A DNA stretch of 64,000 nucleotides from Lichina pygmaea (taxonomy: Eukaryota; Ascomycota; Lichinomycetes; Lichinales; Lichinaceae). The DNA is taken from contig OY730174.1 of NCBI GenBank assembly GCA_963422465.1, forward strand, positions 1,674,001 to 1,738,000, read 5' to 3'. This document shows, piece after piece, positions 36,449-47,928 of the stretch. Both the position numbers and the translations under genes were made by a program. The notes under the pieces were generated by a model, which did not search any database, was not told the origin of the DNA, and saw nothing but the letters and a program-made list of their open reading frames with translations. Within the stretch, counting starts at the first letter, position 1. The number at the start of each line of letters is the position of its first letter.

Positions 36449-38129
36449 ATGTTGACATCATCTCCGTCGCCGTCGCCGACGATCCACGCGAATGCTACCT
36501 CGTCCGTGACGGCGACGACGACGGCACCGTTCCGATGTGCTTACGACAATGGATCGTACCGACAACGCCATTCGTTGCCGGCGTTTTACCAGCAGTCCCG
36601 CTCTCGGAGAGCCTCTAATCCACCGGTGGGGAAATGGTCATCAGTCTCGGCACCGGCGGGCACCGCGGCAGCCGCGACGACCACCACCTCCACCATCACT
36701 AACATCACTGCCGATGAGGCGGCGACCGCTGATGCTTCGGCCGTTGCTCCGCGCCGCATTCCCCCAGCGGTGGCCAAACGGGCAGGTCTTGCGCGCCCTG
36801 CACCCGTCGCCCGAGAGACGGTCGATGCCGGCACACAATACTCTCCTCCCTTGGCCGCCCAGCAGCGGACTGAGAAGCTGACTTCCAAGGCTGTCGGCCT
36901 TGCCACCGGGGGCAACAATGACTTTACCCTGATTGACCTCGGCCGCACCGGTAAACGGCGCGCCGGGTCTCCCTCGTCGCAGAAGTCCTCATCGTCTGGC
37001 GGCGAACCACGCGCTCCGGCTCTGGGCCCGCAGATGCCCGAACATCGTGCCGTCCCTGAGAAGGCACCGGCGGTGGTGTCGCCGACGACGGCGCAGGAGC
37101 CTGCTGTAGATACGGCCCCGAGCTCTTCGACGCCGGAGAAGACGACGGAGAAGCCACCTTCCTCGGCACGTGACAGCGCCGATGCCCTGGCGCTGTTCAA
37201 GCGACTACGAACGGCGATGCCGGCGATCAGGATCATGGCGGCCCGATATGAGCAGTGTGACACCAAACATCTGGTGCGGCTCATCGCCGACATGTTGATG
37301 GAGCTGGTCCGGTTCAACGACGACATACCGCTCAAGGACGGCCGTCTCACCCGCTTTCATTCCAGGTGGGTCTTGTTCTACCATCCACAGCCGCTTTGTG
37401 CCACCTACCATGAAGGATCTTCGATTGACAGGGTCATCTAGAGCGCCCCCCGGTATTTCCATTCACGACTACCTGCAGCGGCTCGCGACACACGCCACCT
37501 TGTCGCCGCCGATCCTGCTGTCGATGGTGTACTACATCGACCGCCTCTGCGCGCTGTATCCGGCCTTCGTGATCTCGTCGCTGACGGTGCATCGGTTCCT
37601 GATCGCGTCGGCGACCGTGGCGTCCAAGGGGCTCTCTGACTCGTTCTGGACGAACGCAACATACGCGCGCGTCGGCGGCATCAGTCTGCGCGAGCTGGCC
37701 CTGCTCGAGATGGAGTTCTTGGTGCGGGTGCAATGGCGGATCGTGCCCAAGCCCGAGGTCCTCGTTGACTACTACCGTAGCCTGGTTGAGCGCTCTGAGG
37801 GTTACGTCCTCGATGTCGACGGCCAGGGCGGTAGTGGGGGTGGTAGTCCGAGAAGCTCGTCGTCCGCCTGTTCCAGATCTCGGTGTCCTTCTTCGTCCGC
37901 CGCCGCCGCCTCTGGTGCCGCTGGTGCCGATAATGGCAAGTCCCTGGCCCGACACGCTAGCGACGAGCCACGTGCTCGATCTCGAGGCGGCGCCAGCAGC
38001 GTCACCTCCAGTAGCGTCAGCAGCAGCAATGCTGCCAGTGGTGGCGGTAGCCGTGTCAGCAGCCGAGCCAGCCCCGGATCTCTACCAACGGCGACGGCGG
38101 CAGGGAGTGGCACAGTAAGATCCCGTTGA
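36449..38129 (+). CDS. PHO80/PCL-type cyclin
   Basis: Cyclin of the PHO80 family, the regulatory partner of a Pho85-like kinase that controls phosphate response, glycogen or morphology depending on the member. Two exons, 36449-37365 and 37442-38129, join to 534 residues. The N-terminal 230 residues are Ser/Thr/Ala/Pro-rich but carry RCAYDNGSYRQRHSLPAFYQ, conserved among filamentous-fungal members. The cyclin box starts at about residue 240 (VRLIADMLMELVRFND) and continues across the intron as RFHSRAPPGISIHDYLQRL, YYIDRLCALYP, SLTVHRFLIASATVASKGLS and ELALLEMEFLVRVQWRI. The C-terminal 120 residues are Ser/Gly-rich. Reading starts at the ATG at 36449; an in-frame ATG at 36251 would add a segment that looks like leader. 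Which PCL subgroup it belongs to is undecided. Confidence 0.88.
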
Positions 38130-39740
38130 CTGGGGGTACCAACCCTGGGAATCTCCCCCTCTCTACGTCTCAAGGTAGCTATTCCTGCCTATCGTCTTCT
38201 TCGTCTCTACTTCTACTTTTTGCCCGGTCTTCTCTTTCCTTACTTCTTTTACTGCCGCGCTCTTCTAGTTCTTTCTCTCTTCTACCTCCCCTCTATGGAA
38301 ACTCTTTGCTCTCATCTTTGCTTCTTATATCTATTTATTGATCTACTTGGGTTGACTCATGCTGCCTTTGACCTACCTATGACCATCTTACCCGTCTCTC
38401 TCTCCCTCCCTCTGTCTCTGATCTTGTCTTGGCTTTTTAGTGTGTCTTGGGATGTACTGCATGTCTGCATCTGTGTTTTATAATGCTATGTATGGATGTC
38501 TCTGCCTCGAGTCTTGACCCTGTGCTTAACATGATCATCATGGAAAGTGATATGGAAGGACCGAAGGAGGCAAGAGTGGGAGGGGGGGGAGGAGGCTAAG
38601 GCCTAAGGGCCTTGTCTACCTCTCTTGTGATCACTATTTCTCTCTTGCTCTCTCAGTACTAGCCCACCGGAATTATAGGTCGGCTATCCTCACTTTCTGC
38701 TTTTACTGATGCCTCCATTCCATGAAGACTGAGACCGAGACTGCCAGGCGGTCACCCACCACTTATAGACGATGTTCGTTAGGCTGTCAATCCGTCGTAG
38801 CTTGTAGGCTCAGACGCTCAGGTTACTAGTCCGGACGTAGGTACTAGGTAGACGCAAAAAGATTTACCCAACTGCGAGAGTAGTCACGTAGTCCTGTGAG
38901 ACCTGCGATACCTAGATTTTAGTACGTCGAGGCTAGACTGTTCACAATGTTAGGGTTGTCCCTGCAGACTGGCGCTAGCGCCCCACTCTCAGAACCTAGC
39001 ATAGTGACTTAGACTAGTACATACGTTAGGTGATTGTCTCTTTGTGAGACAGCCCCTTAGAAAGGACCACGACTTAGCAAATCTCTGTGTCATCTACGTC
39101 TCACGTGATACCGCGTAAGTACGGCAATTACCTACCGCCGTGTCATGTGAGACTGAACCCAACTTCGACACGGTCCCAGAGGCCCTAGGTGCAGTAAGAT
39201 AGTATGTTGAATATTATATTCGTGTCCTAATCAGGCAAGAGGACACTGTCCATCTTGATTCTTAACTTTAGTGATTGTCGACTTACTCTGGAGGTGCATA
39301 GCATGTGTCTACAAGGTAAGCCCTGCACGCCCTGCGGCCACAATGACCAGCGGGACCTTTGCAGTCTGTCAGTCCTAAGATTAATCCCTCCATACTAAAC
39401 GGAGTACGGAGTACGTACGGACAACTATCGAAGGTCACCTACGATAGTGAGCTACTGCCTCAAGACCCTGATTGCACAGTCCTCCACTCCCCAGAGGGAG
39501 GGGGCTTAGGGAGTAGTAGGGAGACAGGAGCAAAGTAGTCGCACCAGCGACTACGAGATCTACAAGGCACGTACGCGCAGGCACGATATCCAGGGTAAGA
39601 GATACCAGAATGGAGGAGAAGGAAGGGGTTTTGGCCTGAAGACGGTTCTATCCTTTCAAATTACTATTGCTACTCCCTGCATAACCTAGTTAGCTAGCTT
39701 TAGAATGGCGGAAGACTGCAATCGATCAATCAATCAACCA
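38130..39740. other. Gene-free, lower-GC spacer before the pogo element
   Basis: The first 350 bp is pyrimidine-rich cyclin 3' flank. The rest is markedly less GC-rich than the genes, full of CTAG-like words and stops in all frames, and looks like decayed sequence. No gene or identifiable element. Confidence 0.55.
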
Positions 39741-39823
39741 CTCCTCCCCTCGCTAGCTCGGTCAGGACACCCTTACGGAGTAAGGGTGTCCGACAGTGCA
39801 ACAGTGTGGACAGTGCAATGGTC
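39741..39823 (+). repeat. Left terminal inverted repeat of pogo element
   Basis: Starts CTCCTCCCCTCGCTAGC and pairs with the reverse complement of 42093-42176. It includes the hairpin at 39775-39791 and neighbours. Confidence 0.85.
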
Positions 39824-39886
39824 CCCACACAAAATTGAAGTAAATTGGCATCGCCCACCTCCAAATCACCATAACTTCTCAACAAC

Positions 39887-41836
39887 ATGCCCAAATTGTA
39901 CGCTGAAGTTGAGGATCAGATCCAGGAAGCTCTTGGATCAATTCTTCCTGACACAGAAGTTTCAACTCCAGAATTAGCTGCTAGATTCAACATTCCTGCG
40001 CGACACCTCGAAAATTGCCTAAAGGGAACTCCACCTTGAAATGCCCAGGTTCCAGCCAGCAGGAAGCTCTCTCCAGCTGAGGAAGTTGCTGTCTGTTGTT
40101 ATATTGACAGACTTGATCAGCTAGGATCATGTGTTAGACCACCAATGCTACGTAACTGTGCCAATATCATTCTAGCCCGGAACCACGATGGCAATAGTCC
40201 CCCACCTACTGTCAGCTCTCGATGGTCTCAGAGATTCCTGGATCACCATCCTGAGTACTCTGTACGCAAACAGAAAGCAACAGACCCAAGACAAAAAGTT
40301 GCGAACAATGCTGAGTCAATAGAAGCATGGTTCAAGGATTTCCATGCCACATACCTGGAAAAGGGGATCCAGTCTGGTTATTGCTGGAACATGGACGAGT
40401 CTGGATTCCAGATAGGTCTGGGAAGGAACCAGAAGATCATCACCAAGGACATTCGTCACCAGTCCTATATTGGAAGTGCCAGTAATCGTGAGCTAGTTAT
40501 GGTTGTTGAGGCTATCAGTGGTGGAGGAAAAGCAATCCCCCCACAGATGAGTAGATGGTAAGCAATCCAAAAATACTCAATAGATAGTAATGAAATTGTC
40601 TATATCTAGGTCATCTTATCAGGAAAAATCCATCAGGAGTGGTGGTACACTCGTACAAGCCTTGAAGACGACGCCCTTGTCTCTGTGTCGGAAAGTGGCT
40701 TCTTAAATGATCAGCTCAGCTATGAGTGGATCAAGCACTTTGAGGAACACAGTGCCAAGTCCCAGAAAGGTGCTCATCGGCTTCTGTTGCTTGATGGCTA
40801 CGGGTCCCACTGCATATATGAGTTCCTGGACCACTGTGAGAAGAACAAGATTGTACTGTTCTGTCTCCCACCTCATGCCACCCATCTTCTCCAGCCTCTG
40901 GATGTTGTTGTTTTCCAGCCCTATAAGCATTGGCATGCTGAGGCTGTTGACGCTGCTGCTTGTACAGGGTGTGTGGACTTCAACAAGCTGGAATTCCTCG
41001 AAGCTCTAGGATCAATTCACCAGAAAGCATTGAAGCCATCGACTATTCTTTCTGCGTTCAGGGAGACTGGTCTTATCACATACAGACCTAAGAAGGTGGT
41101 CGACAGACTACAAGAAAAAGAGAAGGAAAGACAAAAAGATACAGAACTTCGACAGCCAGCCACCCCTCCTGTACAGCCACAGGCTATCAAGCCAATGTTC
41201 ACAACACCTCTCACGATTTGAACATTCAAACAGTGGCTTAGCAATTACATGGACCCAGAAACACCAGCGTACCCCGAGGACTTACGCAAAATTGCCAAAG
41301 CAACTATTACCTGGGCGACAGAGAACATCATTCTCAAAGATGAACTGAGGCATACAAAGGCAGCAGAAGTTGCTCGAAGCACGCGCCAGAAGCCAAGCCG
41401 GCGACAAGTTCAGAACGGGGGCTCCATTAGCTCTGGTGCAGCCCGGGCGGTGGCGGAAAAACAACGAATTGAGGAGGAAAAGCGCGTGGAACGTGCTCGA
41501 GTGCGTGACGCAAAGAAGGCTGAAAAAGCAGTAGTGGCAAAAGCAAAGGAGGAAGCAAAGGCAGTGAAAGATGCAGAGAAAGCAGCAGCAGCTAAAGTGA
41601 AAGAAGACGCAAAGATAGCAAAGGAGATGGCAAAGGAAGCAAAGAAAGCAACAATGGCAGGGCATGGTGGGGCAGTAGTGGGGCATGGTGGGGCAACGTT
41701 TGTGGAGCCGGCGACAGAACAGCAAGCAACAGTGGAGCCAGTGATGGTGGTGCCAGCAATCTCCCCAGGCTCTCAACAACGCCACGAATTCCCAGAGGAG
41801 GCGACACCTTGGGTACCGATAGAGCATCTGATCTAG
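39887..41836 (+). pseudogene. pogo-family DDE transposase, broken
   Basis: The frame starting MPKLYAEVEDQIQ runs to a stop at 41836, about 650 codons. An N-terminal helix-turn-helix region (PELAARFNIPARHLENC) is followed by a CENP-B-like part (SSRWSQRFLDHHPEYSVRKQ) and the DDE_1 domain with its three acidic residues in NMDESGFQIG, LLLDGYGSHC and LLQPLDVVVFQP. A Lys/Ala-rich coiled-coil-like tail follows (AKEEAKAVKDAEKAAAAK). The frame is closed by TGA near 40037 and at 41219, and by an intron-like 60-nt segment (about 40551-40610) that contains GTAAGC and CTAG but does not rejoin the frame when removed. Both TGAs could be former CGA codons, as C-to-T decay would give. The copy looks inactive. 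Confidence 0.85.
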
Positions 41837-42092
41837 AATCAGATAGGCTCATAAAATCTACAGTTTTATCGCTTTGTTGTAAAGTTATTAACGTTGTAAA
41901 CTTGATCTGTCAAGGATCTGTTATTGGGGTTGTAACTACGATAGTTTCTCAGCTTTGCTATAAAATTCACAAGAGCTCTAAAACTTCAGAGATTGTACTT
42001 GAGAGGTAGGGGAATCTAATAAGCAAATCAGATTTCAATTTAGTTATTGCGTTGTGAAGTTATAGAACAGCGAAGCTGATTTTGTGGAATGT

Positions 42093-42176
42093 GACCGTTG
42101 CACTGTCCAAACCGTTGCACTGTCGGACACCCTTACGGAGTAAGGGTGTCCCGACCAAGCTAGCGAGGGGAGGGGA
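42093..42176 (-). repeat. Right terminal inverted repeat of pogo element
   Basis: Mirror of the left repeat. Just outside it, GGAGGTAC-GAA-GTACCTCC forms a further small palindrome (42173-42191) followed by GGCACGGGTAG, a motif string shared with relics elsewhere in the window. Confidence 0.85.
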
Positions 42177-42261
42177 GGTACGAAGTACCTCCAAGGCACG
42201 GGTAGAGGTCTCTCTTGATCTTGCAGCTCTAGGGCCCAGAGGTTTTCCTTGTTACACAGCT

Positions 42262-42325
42262 ACACAGTGTTCCTGGCATAGTCTAGCAGTAGCTAGCTCT
42301 GAAACGGAGTAGGAATACCATACCA
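42262..42325 (-). mobile_element. Fragment of LINE 3' end
   Basis: Reads CATAGTCTAG and GGAGTAGGAATACC, the reverse complement of the 3' untranslated start of the LINE fragments at 29.1 and 49.5 kb. Only about 60 bp remain. In the two larger fragments the tail is at the left, so this piece lies in the opposite orientation to them as drawn. Confidence 0.5.
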
Positions 42326-43017
42326 TACCATATGTAGACACAAAGCTGATGTTTGCCTCAGAGCTGGCAGAAGGCTCTAGAAGGCACGAGGCAGATCCAT
42401 GGCGGGTCCATGCAGGAGTCCGTGGCGTCATGCAGGATCATCGGGTGGCTCTATGCAGTAGCACTATGCGGCAGCAGCAGGATCAACGTCAAATATATTT
42501 CACCATATAATTTAGCACGCAAGTACGCTACTGTACATGACGATGCAGGCTAGTACATGGTGATCCGGGTTACTATGCTAGTGGTATCACTGGTTGATCT
42601 CATATACTCTGCCATGGCCATCTTCAAAACCCGTGCTATCCATACGTAGAAAGATGTGAGACGCGTCCCATATACAAGCCAGACAGCGACTCGGAAGTCG
42701 AAAAGTAAATATTCAGACCAAAGGCTTCCAACCTGACTGTAGGAAGAGTACGTACGAAGGAACACGGGGAAATGGGAAAAAAATGATATTCCGATGGAAA
42801 GGACGACAGCGCCACCCTGCGTTACTCAACCAAGGACATCCGTGAGTCTTAAGACCGATTGACCAAGCCAGCACCCACACTCGGATGAAAACCCCCTCGG
42901 TCTCGTACTGTCGACAGGTCTGGATGCGGAGTCCCCGTCCTGAGAGGGCGGAGAGCTGCCCTGTACTGCGGACGGGTAAGCACCTGACACCTTCGCAGTC
43001 GACAGAAGTGAAGTGAA
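42326..43017. other. Spacer between LINE relic and VTC
   Basis: No gene recognised. It may hold a last small VTC exon: a good donor (CAG/GTGAGA) lies at the end of the last VTC membrane span near 43076. Confidence 0.4.
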
Positions 43018-45490
43018 TCAAGAGATGGCCACTCGAAGGGACGAGGAGGAAAGAAAAGATAGATCAGACGTTCTCACCTGCAGCACAAAGTTGACGACTA
43101 TGGCCGCCAAGAGCCCGAGGCAGAGCACGATCGGTCCGACGACGTTGTCGAAGTCCTTGCCGCTGCGTTGCGCGATCATCTTGCTCCGTCGAATATACAT
43201 CGTCCAACCCCAGGCCATGGCAAAGACGGCGAGCGAGGCGTAGACAAAGGCGAGAGTACGCGCGAGATCGTTGCTGACGGCAGCGTTGTACAGGGCCAAG
43301 GCCAGCGATCCGAGCAGGATGGAGACGTTCTGCCATCGGAGGAAGGTCCGTTCGTTGGCGAGCCATACCTTAGGCTCGATGCGCAACGGCCCCGAGTCCT
43401 TCAGCAGCTGCCCTGGCGGCTCGATACCCGGTGGAAGCTGCAGCGTGCCGTAATTCCGGGCCCGCGCGAATCTCGACGTGGCAAAGGTAGGTAACAAGAA
43501 CCGTATGTTGCTCCAGCGACCTTCCGCGGCCTGCTGCTCCGGCCGAACGGCGCCGACAGCAGTTTCACCGGCTGCGCTGCCGTGTTTCCGGTGCTCGACG
43601 ACGGCTGGCGCATCGCTCTTGGCCTGGGCGACGAGCGCAGGTCGCGACTCGGTCTGGGACGGACCCAAAGCCCGTCGGATGCCTCCCGACGCGGGGCCGG
43701 TACGAGCGGGACTGGCCGCGTCACCGAGGAAGGACCCGACAACGAGCTCTTCTTCGGCCCGGATGGCAGCGCGTTCCTGCTCCTCCTCGAACGCGGTGGC
43801 GGGGTCTTTGCGGATATCCTTGTCGAGGTCGCTGATCCAGAAAGGCAAGCTGTTGACCTGGTCCTCGAACAAGACTGCGACGCCGTGTACGAACTTGGAG
43901 AACCGCGCCGTTTCCTGAACCAAGTGGGACGACGTCAGGTCGGCCACCCATTCGGGCATCTGTCGACGGCCGCCCGAGCGAAAACGAAACTCGAGCAGCG
44001 CAAAGGGGAACTCGGACTTTTCGGCCTTGGCAATCCGCTTGAATGGATACTCCATCCCGACCCCGTCAATGTCGGTGCGGTGCCAATCGTGAGGCTGCCG
44101 GCTAGGATGCTCAGGGTCCAACGAGTCTTCCCGGATACAGACCAGATCGGTGTCCAAGGATACCCTGATGCGATCGTCGCCCGGAATCTGGAACGCGGTC
44201 CGTTTGTAGTGGGCTCGGAGCATCGGCTGCAGTTCGTTCTCGAGGACGAATCGCTGCAGGTCGTCGACTTTCTGCTGGTACTGATCGACGCCCTCGCGCT
44301 TCCGATGTTGGTCCTGCATCTTCTGCACGCTCTTCTCCATCTTGTACTGTCCGGTCAGGAACGGCTGGATGTACTTTTCCTTGATCGAGATGCGATTTTC
44401 CTCGGTGTGATCCCCCTCGAGCGTGGTCTTTTGCTCGAGGAAGATCTCAGGCTTGTCCTTCAGCTTTCCATACCAACGGAGCCGCACAGAGGATGCGTTC
44501 GGCGTTCGGTCAATCTTTCCGGTGTAGAGGGAGAACTTGTCGTTGTCAAAGTAAATGGAAGTGATCTTCGGGTCATCCTGTGTTCCATCCGCAACCTTCG
44601 CCGACTGAGGATTGTAAACCAGCACCGGAAGGCGGCGGAGGATGTAGGTCTTGACCTCCATGATGTTGTCCGGATGAACCCAATCTGCAAATAAGTTCAG
44701 TGCCGATCGGCAACGGGTTCCCGGCTGAGGATGGGCGCATACATTTGTACGAGACGTACTTGACACCATCCGGCGGAGCATCGGCGGCCGACGAAGAGCG
44801 GTGTTTCTGAGCAGGCAGCTTCTGTCCCACAAACGAATACATGGCAGAGAGGCTAGAGGCAGCAATGGATCAGACGGAGGCCATGTCAAAGGATCTCTCG
44901 GACGGCGGGACGCACCGGTATAACAAGGGCGAGTAGTTCTCAGAGTTGAAGGGCAAGGCGCCGAGGCGAACCTGAAGCAAGGGCTTGACACGATAATTGT
45001 GACCACGTTTTCGATCGTGCTTCTTGGCAGCCTTGAGGAAGCCCGTGAAGTTCATGCGGCTGAACTTCTCGAGTTCGTTGACCTCCTTGGTGATGTTGTC
45101 AAGCTCCTCAAGGACCTCTTGCATCTTCTTGCGGCTCTCGTTCTGGTATTGCGATGCTGGGTTCTCAGGGGCCTGGTCGTTTGAGGTCGACTGGACCAGC
45201 TGGTCCAAGGTCGATTCGCATCGAGTCGTTCGTTCCCGCAGCTCCTGCGACTTTTGGACCTGAAAGGCATGCACCTTCTCCAATTGCACGTTCACCAGCT
45301 CCTCGACAAAGGCGCCTTCGTCCTCATCGGTCCAGGTCGACTCCTCGATCCGATTGCGGCCCGAAGAGTCTTCATCGTCGTCCGAGGCATTCTCATGCTC
45401 GCGCAGCAGCCCCTTGAGCTTGTCATAGTCGAGATAATGCTCCGTCCAGGGCTCGTAGACTGACCGACGTAGGGTCCTCCCGAAACGCAT
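43018..45490 (-). CDS. VTC2: Vacuolar transporter chaperone subunit, Vtc2/Vtc3 type
   Basis: Subunit of the vacuolar VTC complex that makes polyphosphate from ATP and moves it into the vacuole. Exons 44916-45490, 44743-44852 and 43018-44684 give 783 residues. An SPX domain (MRFGRTLRRSVYEPW at the start; the inositol-phosphate-sensing Lys cluster KAAKKHDRKRG) leads to the VTC tunnel domain beginning YKYWVHPDNIMEVKTYILRR, with RLRWYGK and EIFLEQKT. Three membrane spans (DUF202) follow KVWLANERTFLRW. The wording IREDSLDPEHP and FLEQKT fits Vtc2/3 better than catalytic Vtc4. A Ser/Ala-rich linker of about 100 residues lies before the spans. The 3' end is less sure: splicing at a GTGAGA donor after the last span would replace the final 15 residues. 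A CACGTG site lies 186 bp upstream of the start. Confidence 0.92.
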
Positions 45491-45675
45491 GCTCGTTGCA
45501 GTGTCAATTTCGGGCGATGCCACCTCAGAGGTTGTCACTCGAGCATATCTCCAAGCTTCCGGCGCTCGGTGCAATGAGACACCACCGTCGTCGGTGTGTT
45601 TTTGGCGGCGGCGGGGCTGCTAGCACATCGGCATTCGGCGTTCGTATTTCAATTGGTCCGTGCGGCAGTGACAGT

Positions 45676-45681
45676 CACGTG
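45676..45681. promoter_or_regulatory. CACGTG box upstream of VTC
   Basis: Palindromic CACGTG 186 bp before the VTC start codon, the core recognised by Pho4/NUC-1 bHLH activators of the phosphate regulon and by other bHLH factors. VTC genes are classic Pho4 targets in yeast. Binding here is inference. Confidence 0.5.
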
Positions 45682-45711
45682 ATAGGGACATCTTCGAGAC
45701 CCCTTATTATG

Positions 45712-45719
45712 TGACGTAA
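45712..45719. promoter_or_regulatory. CRE-like TGACGTAA site
   Basis: TGACGTAA matches the ATF/CREB bZIP core and lies 222 bp upstream of the VTC start. A single site; inference only. Confidence 0.3.
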
Positions 45720-46129
45720 TAAAAGGCAGTTCATAGTGACCGTCGACATCGTAGCTGTAATCACCATAGAATCCCAAAATGAACTATTCAGCGGCAGATA
45801 GGAACAAAGTTTGTCTTTTGTTTGTGAAACAAGGCCCGTGTTCAGAATCTCTTGATTTCTGAGCATGTCAAAGGCCAACTGATCACCCTATCAAGCAACG
45901 GCGACGTCATATCATTACGATGTGTGTATCAGCCACTCCTGTCTACCTATACTAGGGTTCTGAACTCTGGATTCTGAACTTGAACAATAGTCCTGCTAGG
46001 TGCTGAGACAAAACTCTGCCCGTCAGAGGCTTGCGATGCTTCAGGATCTTGGGTGGTTGGCAAGAGGTGATCGATGGCCGATCTATCACCATGACATCCC
46101 ATTGTTGCATACCAAGCGCCTGAGCGTGG

Positions 46130-47547
46130 CTAGCTTCCTCGTGATATCCGGCGTCTCCATATCCAATAGCCCACCACAAGGCTCGACCCGAACAGTGACA
46201 ATAGCCGCGTCACGAGCGCAGTGACGACGGCCTTGCGTACAATATCGTAGTAGCCGTCGAGCATGATGCCTACCATGCTACAACGCTGGCCATCGCGGCT
46301 CTGGGCCTTGCCGCCGTTGTGTTGCTCCGCGACCTCTGGCCTCAAGTTGCTCTTAGCGCTCCCGATCTTGAACGAGCGCACCGCGTCAAGGCCTTCTTCG
46401 ATGGCCACCGGCCCGCCATCGTCGTCAGCGTCGAGAACCCCTTGCGTGATCCGTCCCTGCTTGGTTCTCCGGAAAGAATAGGAGAGCCAGGTCAGCCATA
46501 TCCGAACGTCGGGCGCGGTAAAGGTGGGATAGGTCCACAAGCCCGGAGCGTCCTGGTCTGGAAGTAGCAGGGCAAAGTCCGTCAGTATGCCCAGCGTCAG
46601 GCCCCAGAGAAGCAATGGCTGGTCCGCCATCGAAGGTGGCGTTGAGAGTGGTGGCCCAAAGATCATCTGGTAGTAGGGCTGGGTGAAGCTCGCGCGATAC
46701 ATGGCCATGTCCTCCGGGAGCACCCCTGGTTGGAACATGTCGTAGACGCTCTCCGACGGTAGCAAGCGGACGGCGGAGAACAGCATCCGACCCATCAAGG
46801 CGCGCAAGAACCATCGAGCCAGGTGACCGCCCCGCTTGGCCAAGCGGTCGGAGACATCGCACGAATAGAATGTGCGTAGTCTCGGCGAGAGTACGGCGCG
46901 AAGCGGCACCCAATGGGCCGAGCTCACTTCGGCGCCGTGTATCCTCAAAGGCGGATGATCATGGCGGCGAAGAAGGAAGACAAAGGGGCATAGGACCATC
47001 AAGCTGTTGTTCCGAAGAGTCGAGTCAACAGACCGCGCTCATTCCCCCGTGCTCGTGGTTCGAATAGAGTAGTCTGAACTGACGGTACCTGGCCCCACGA
47101 CGTCGTGACGACTCTTTCTGGCAGACCGCCGACATACAACGCAGCCGAGCCATCCCCGATGTCCAAGCCGACCTCTTCCCACGTCTCACGGATGGCCGTG
47201 GCGCGGTCGTTCGTGTCATCGGGATCACGCTTTCCGCCGGGGAGCGCGACATGGCTCGTCCACCGATCCCCGGCTCTCGACGCTCGCTTGATGAACAGCA
47301 CCTCCGCGTCGCCGTGTGTAACCCAGTCATCGTCGAAAAATTCAGCGAGCCCATTGACGTTCTCGCCGTCGTTGCTCTCCGCGGCTTCCTTGGTGGACGG
47401 AGGCCAGTGGTCCGGATGAGGCCGCACGCGGACGATCAAGGCGACGGAAGCCCGCTTGCTGCATCCAGGAGGGTTCGCAAGTGTCGGGCACGTCGCTCTG
47501 GATATATTCTCGAGGGCCTTGCGCAGTCCATCTCCGGTGGGAGGCAT
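46130..47547 (-). CDS. PCD1: NUDIX hydrolase, Pcd1/NUDT7-8 (CoA diphosphatase) type
   Basis: Probable nudix pyrophosphohydrolase, by family acting on CoA derivatives or oxidised nucleotides. Two exons, 47084-47547 and 46130-47003, join within SWGQVPLMVLCPFVFLL to give 445 residues; the donor is GTCAGT, and the more obvious GTACCG just upstream would break the frame. The nudix region HVALPGGKRDPDD with RETWEEVGLDI (residues about 100-130) closely resembles the NUDT7/8 box, where Asp stands at the first acidic position. The second exon is fungus-specific: Leu/Trp-rich, with a probable membrane span (PLLLWGLTLGILTDFALLLP) and a hydrophobic C-terminus, which could tether it to a membrane. It is divergent from the MYND gene with 381 bp between the starts. 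The substrate is not shown by sequence. Confidence 0.88.
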
Positions 47548-47928
47548 TGTCGACTTGGAATTGGCCGCTCTGATGCCTTGCGATTGATGCCGGCCGGACT
47601 TTTCATACGATTGTTCCTTCCGTCTCGATTCCGCCGATTTGGGTCAGCGGCATGTCCATGTTTGCTGTCTGTACCAAGATGACGAAGCTGCATACAACTT
47701 CGGCTGGTGGTTCCAGTCGGCATCCAGGTCCTACAGGAACCAGCTACAGTAGCTCTGTGGAAACGGCTACGCTACTCCAACTGCAGGATTGGACCGCCTA
47801 ATCTTAGAACATCTTTTCGTGTCTTCCTACCACGGGGCAGCCACTCGTCCAGGTGTATCGCCATCTCCGGCCTAGTCCCCAAGACGGTCCATCGAGACAC
47901 TGCTCAGACACCGCCTCACCTCGCCACC

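Larger units (their letters stand above)
39741..42176 (+). mobile_element. Degraded pogo/Fot1-type DNA transposon
   Basis: About 2.4 kb, bounded by inverted repeats of about 83 bp (39741-39823 and 42093-42176) that match at most positions. Each repeat contains a hairpin (GGACACCCTTAC with its reverse complement, 3-bp loop) and two copies of CAGTGCAA. Between them lies one long transposase frame. Its base composition is AT-richer than neighbouring genes, and its codon use differs from them. A TA target duplication typical of the superfamily cannot be shown: the right end abuts TA, the left does not. The element sits between the cyclin and VTC genes. Confidence 0.88.
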
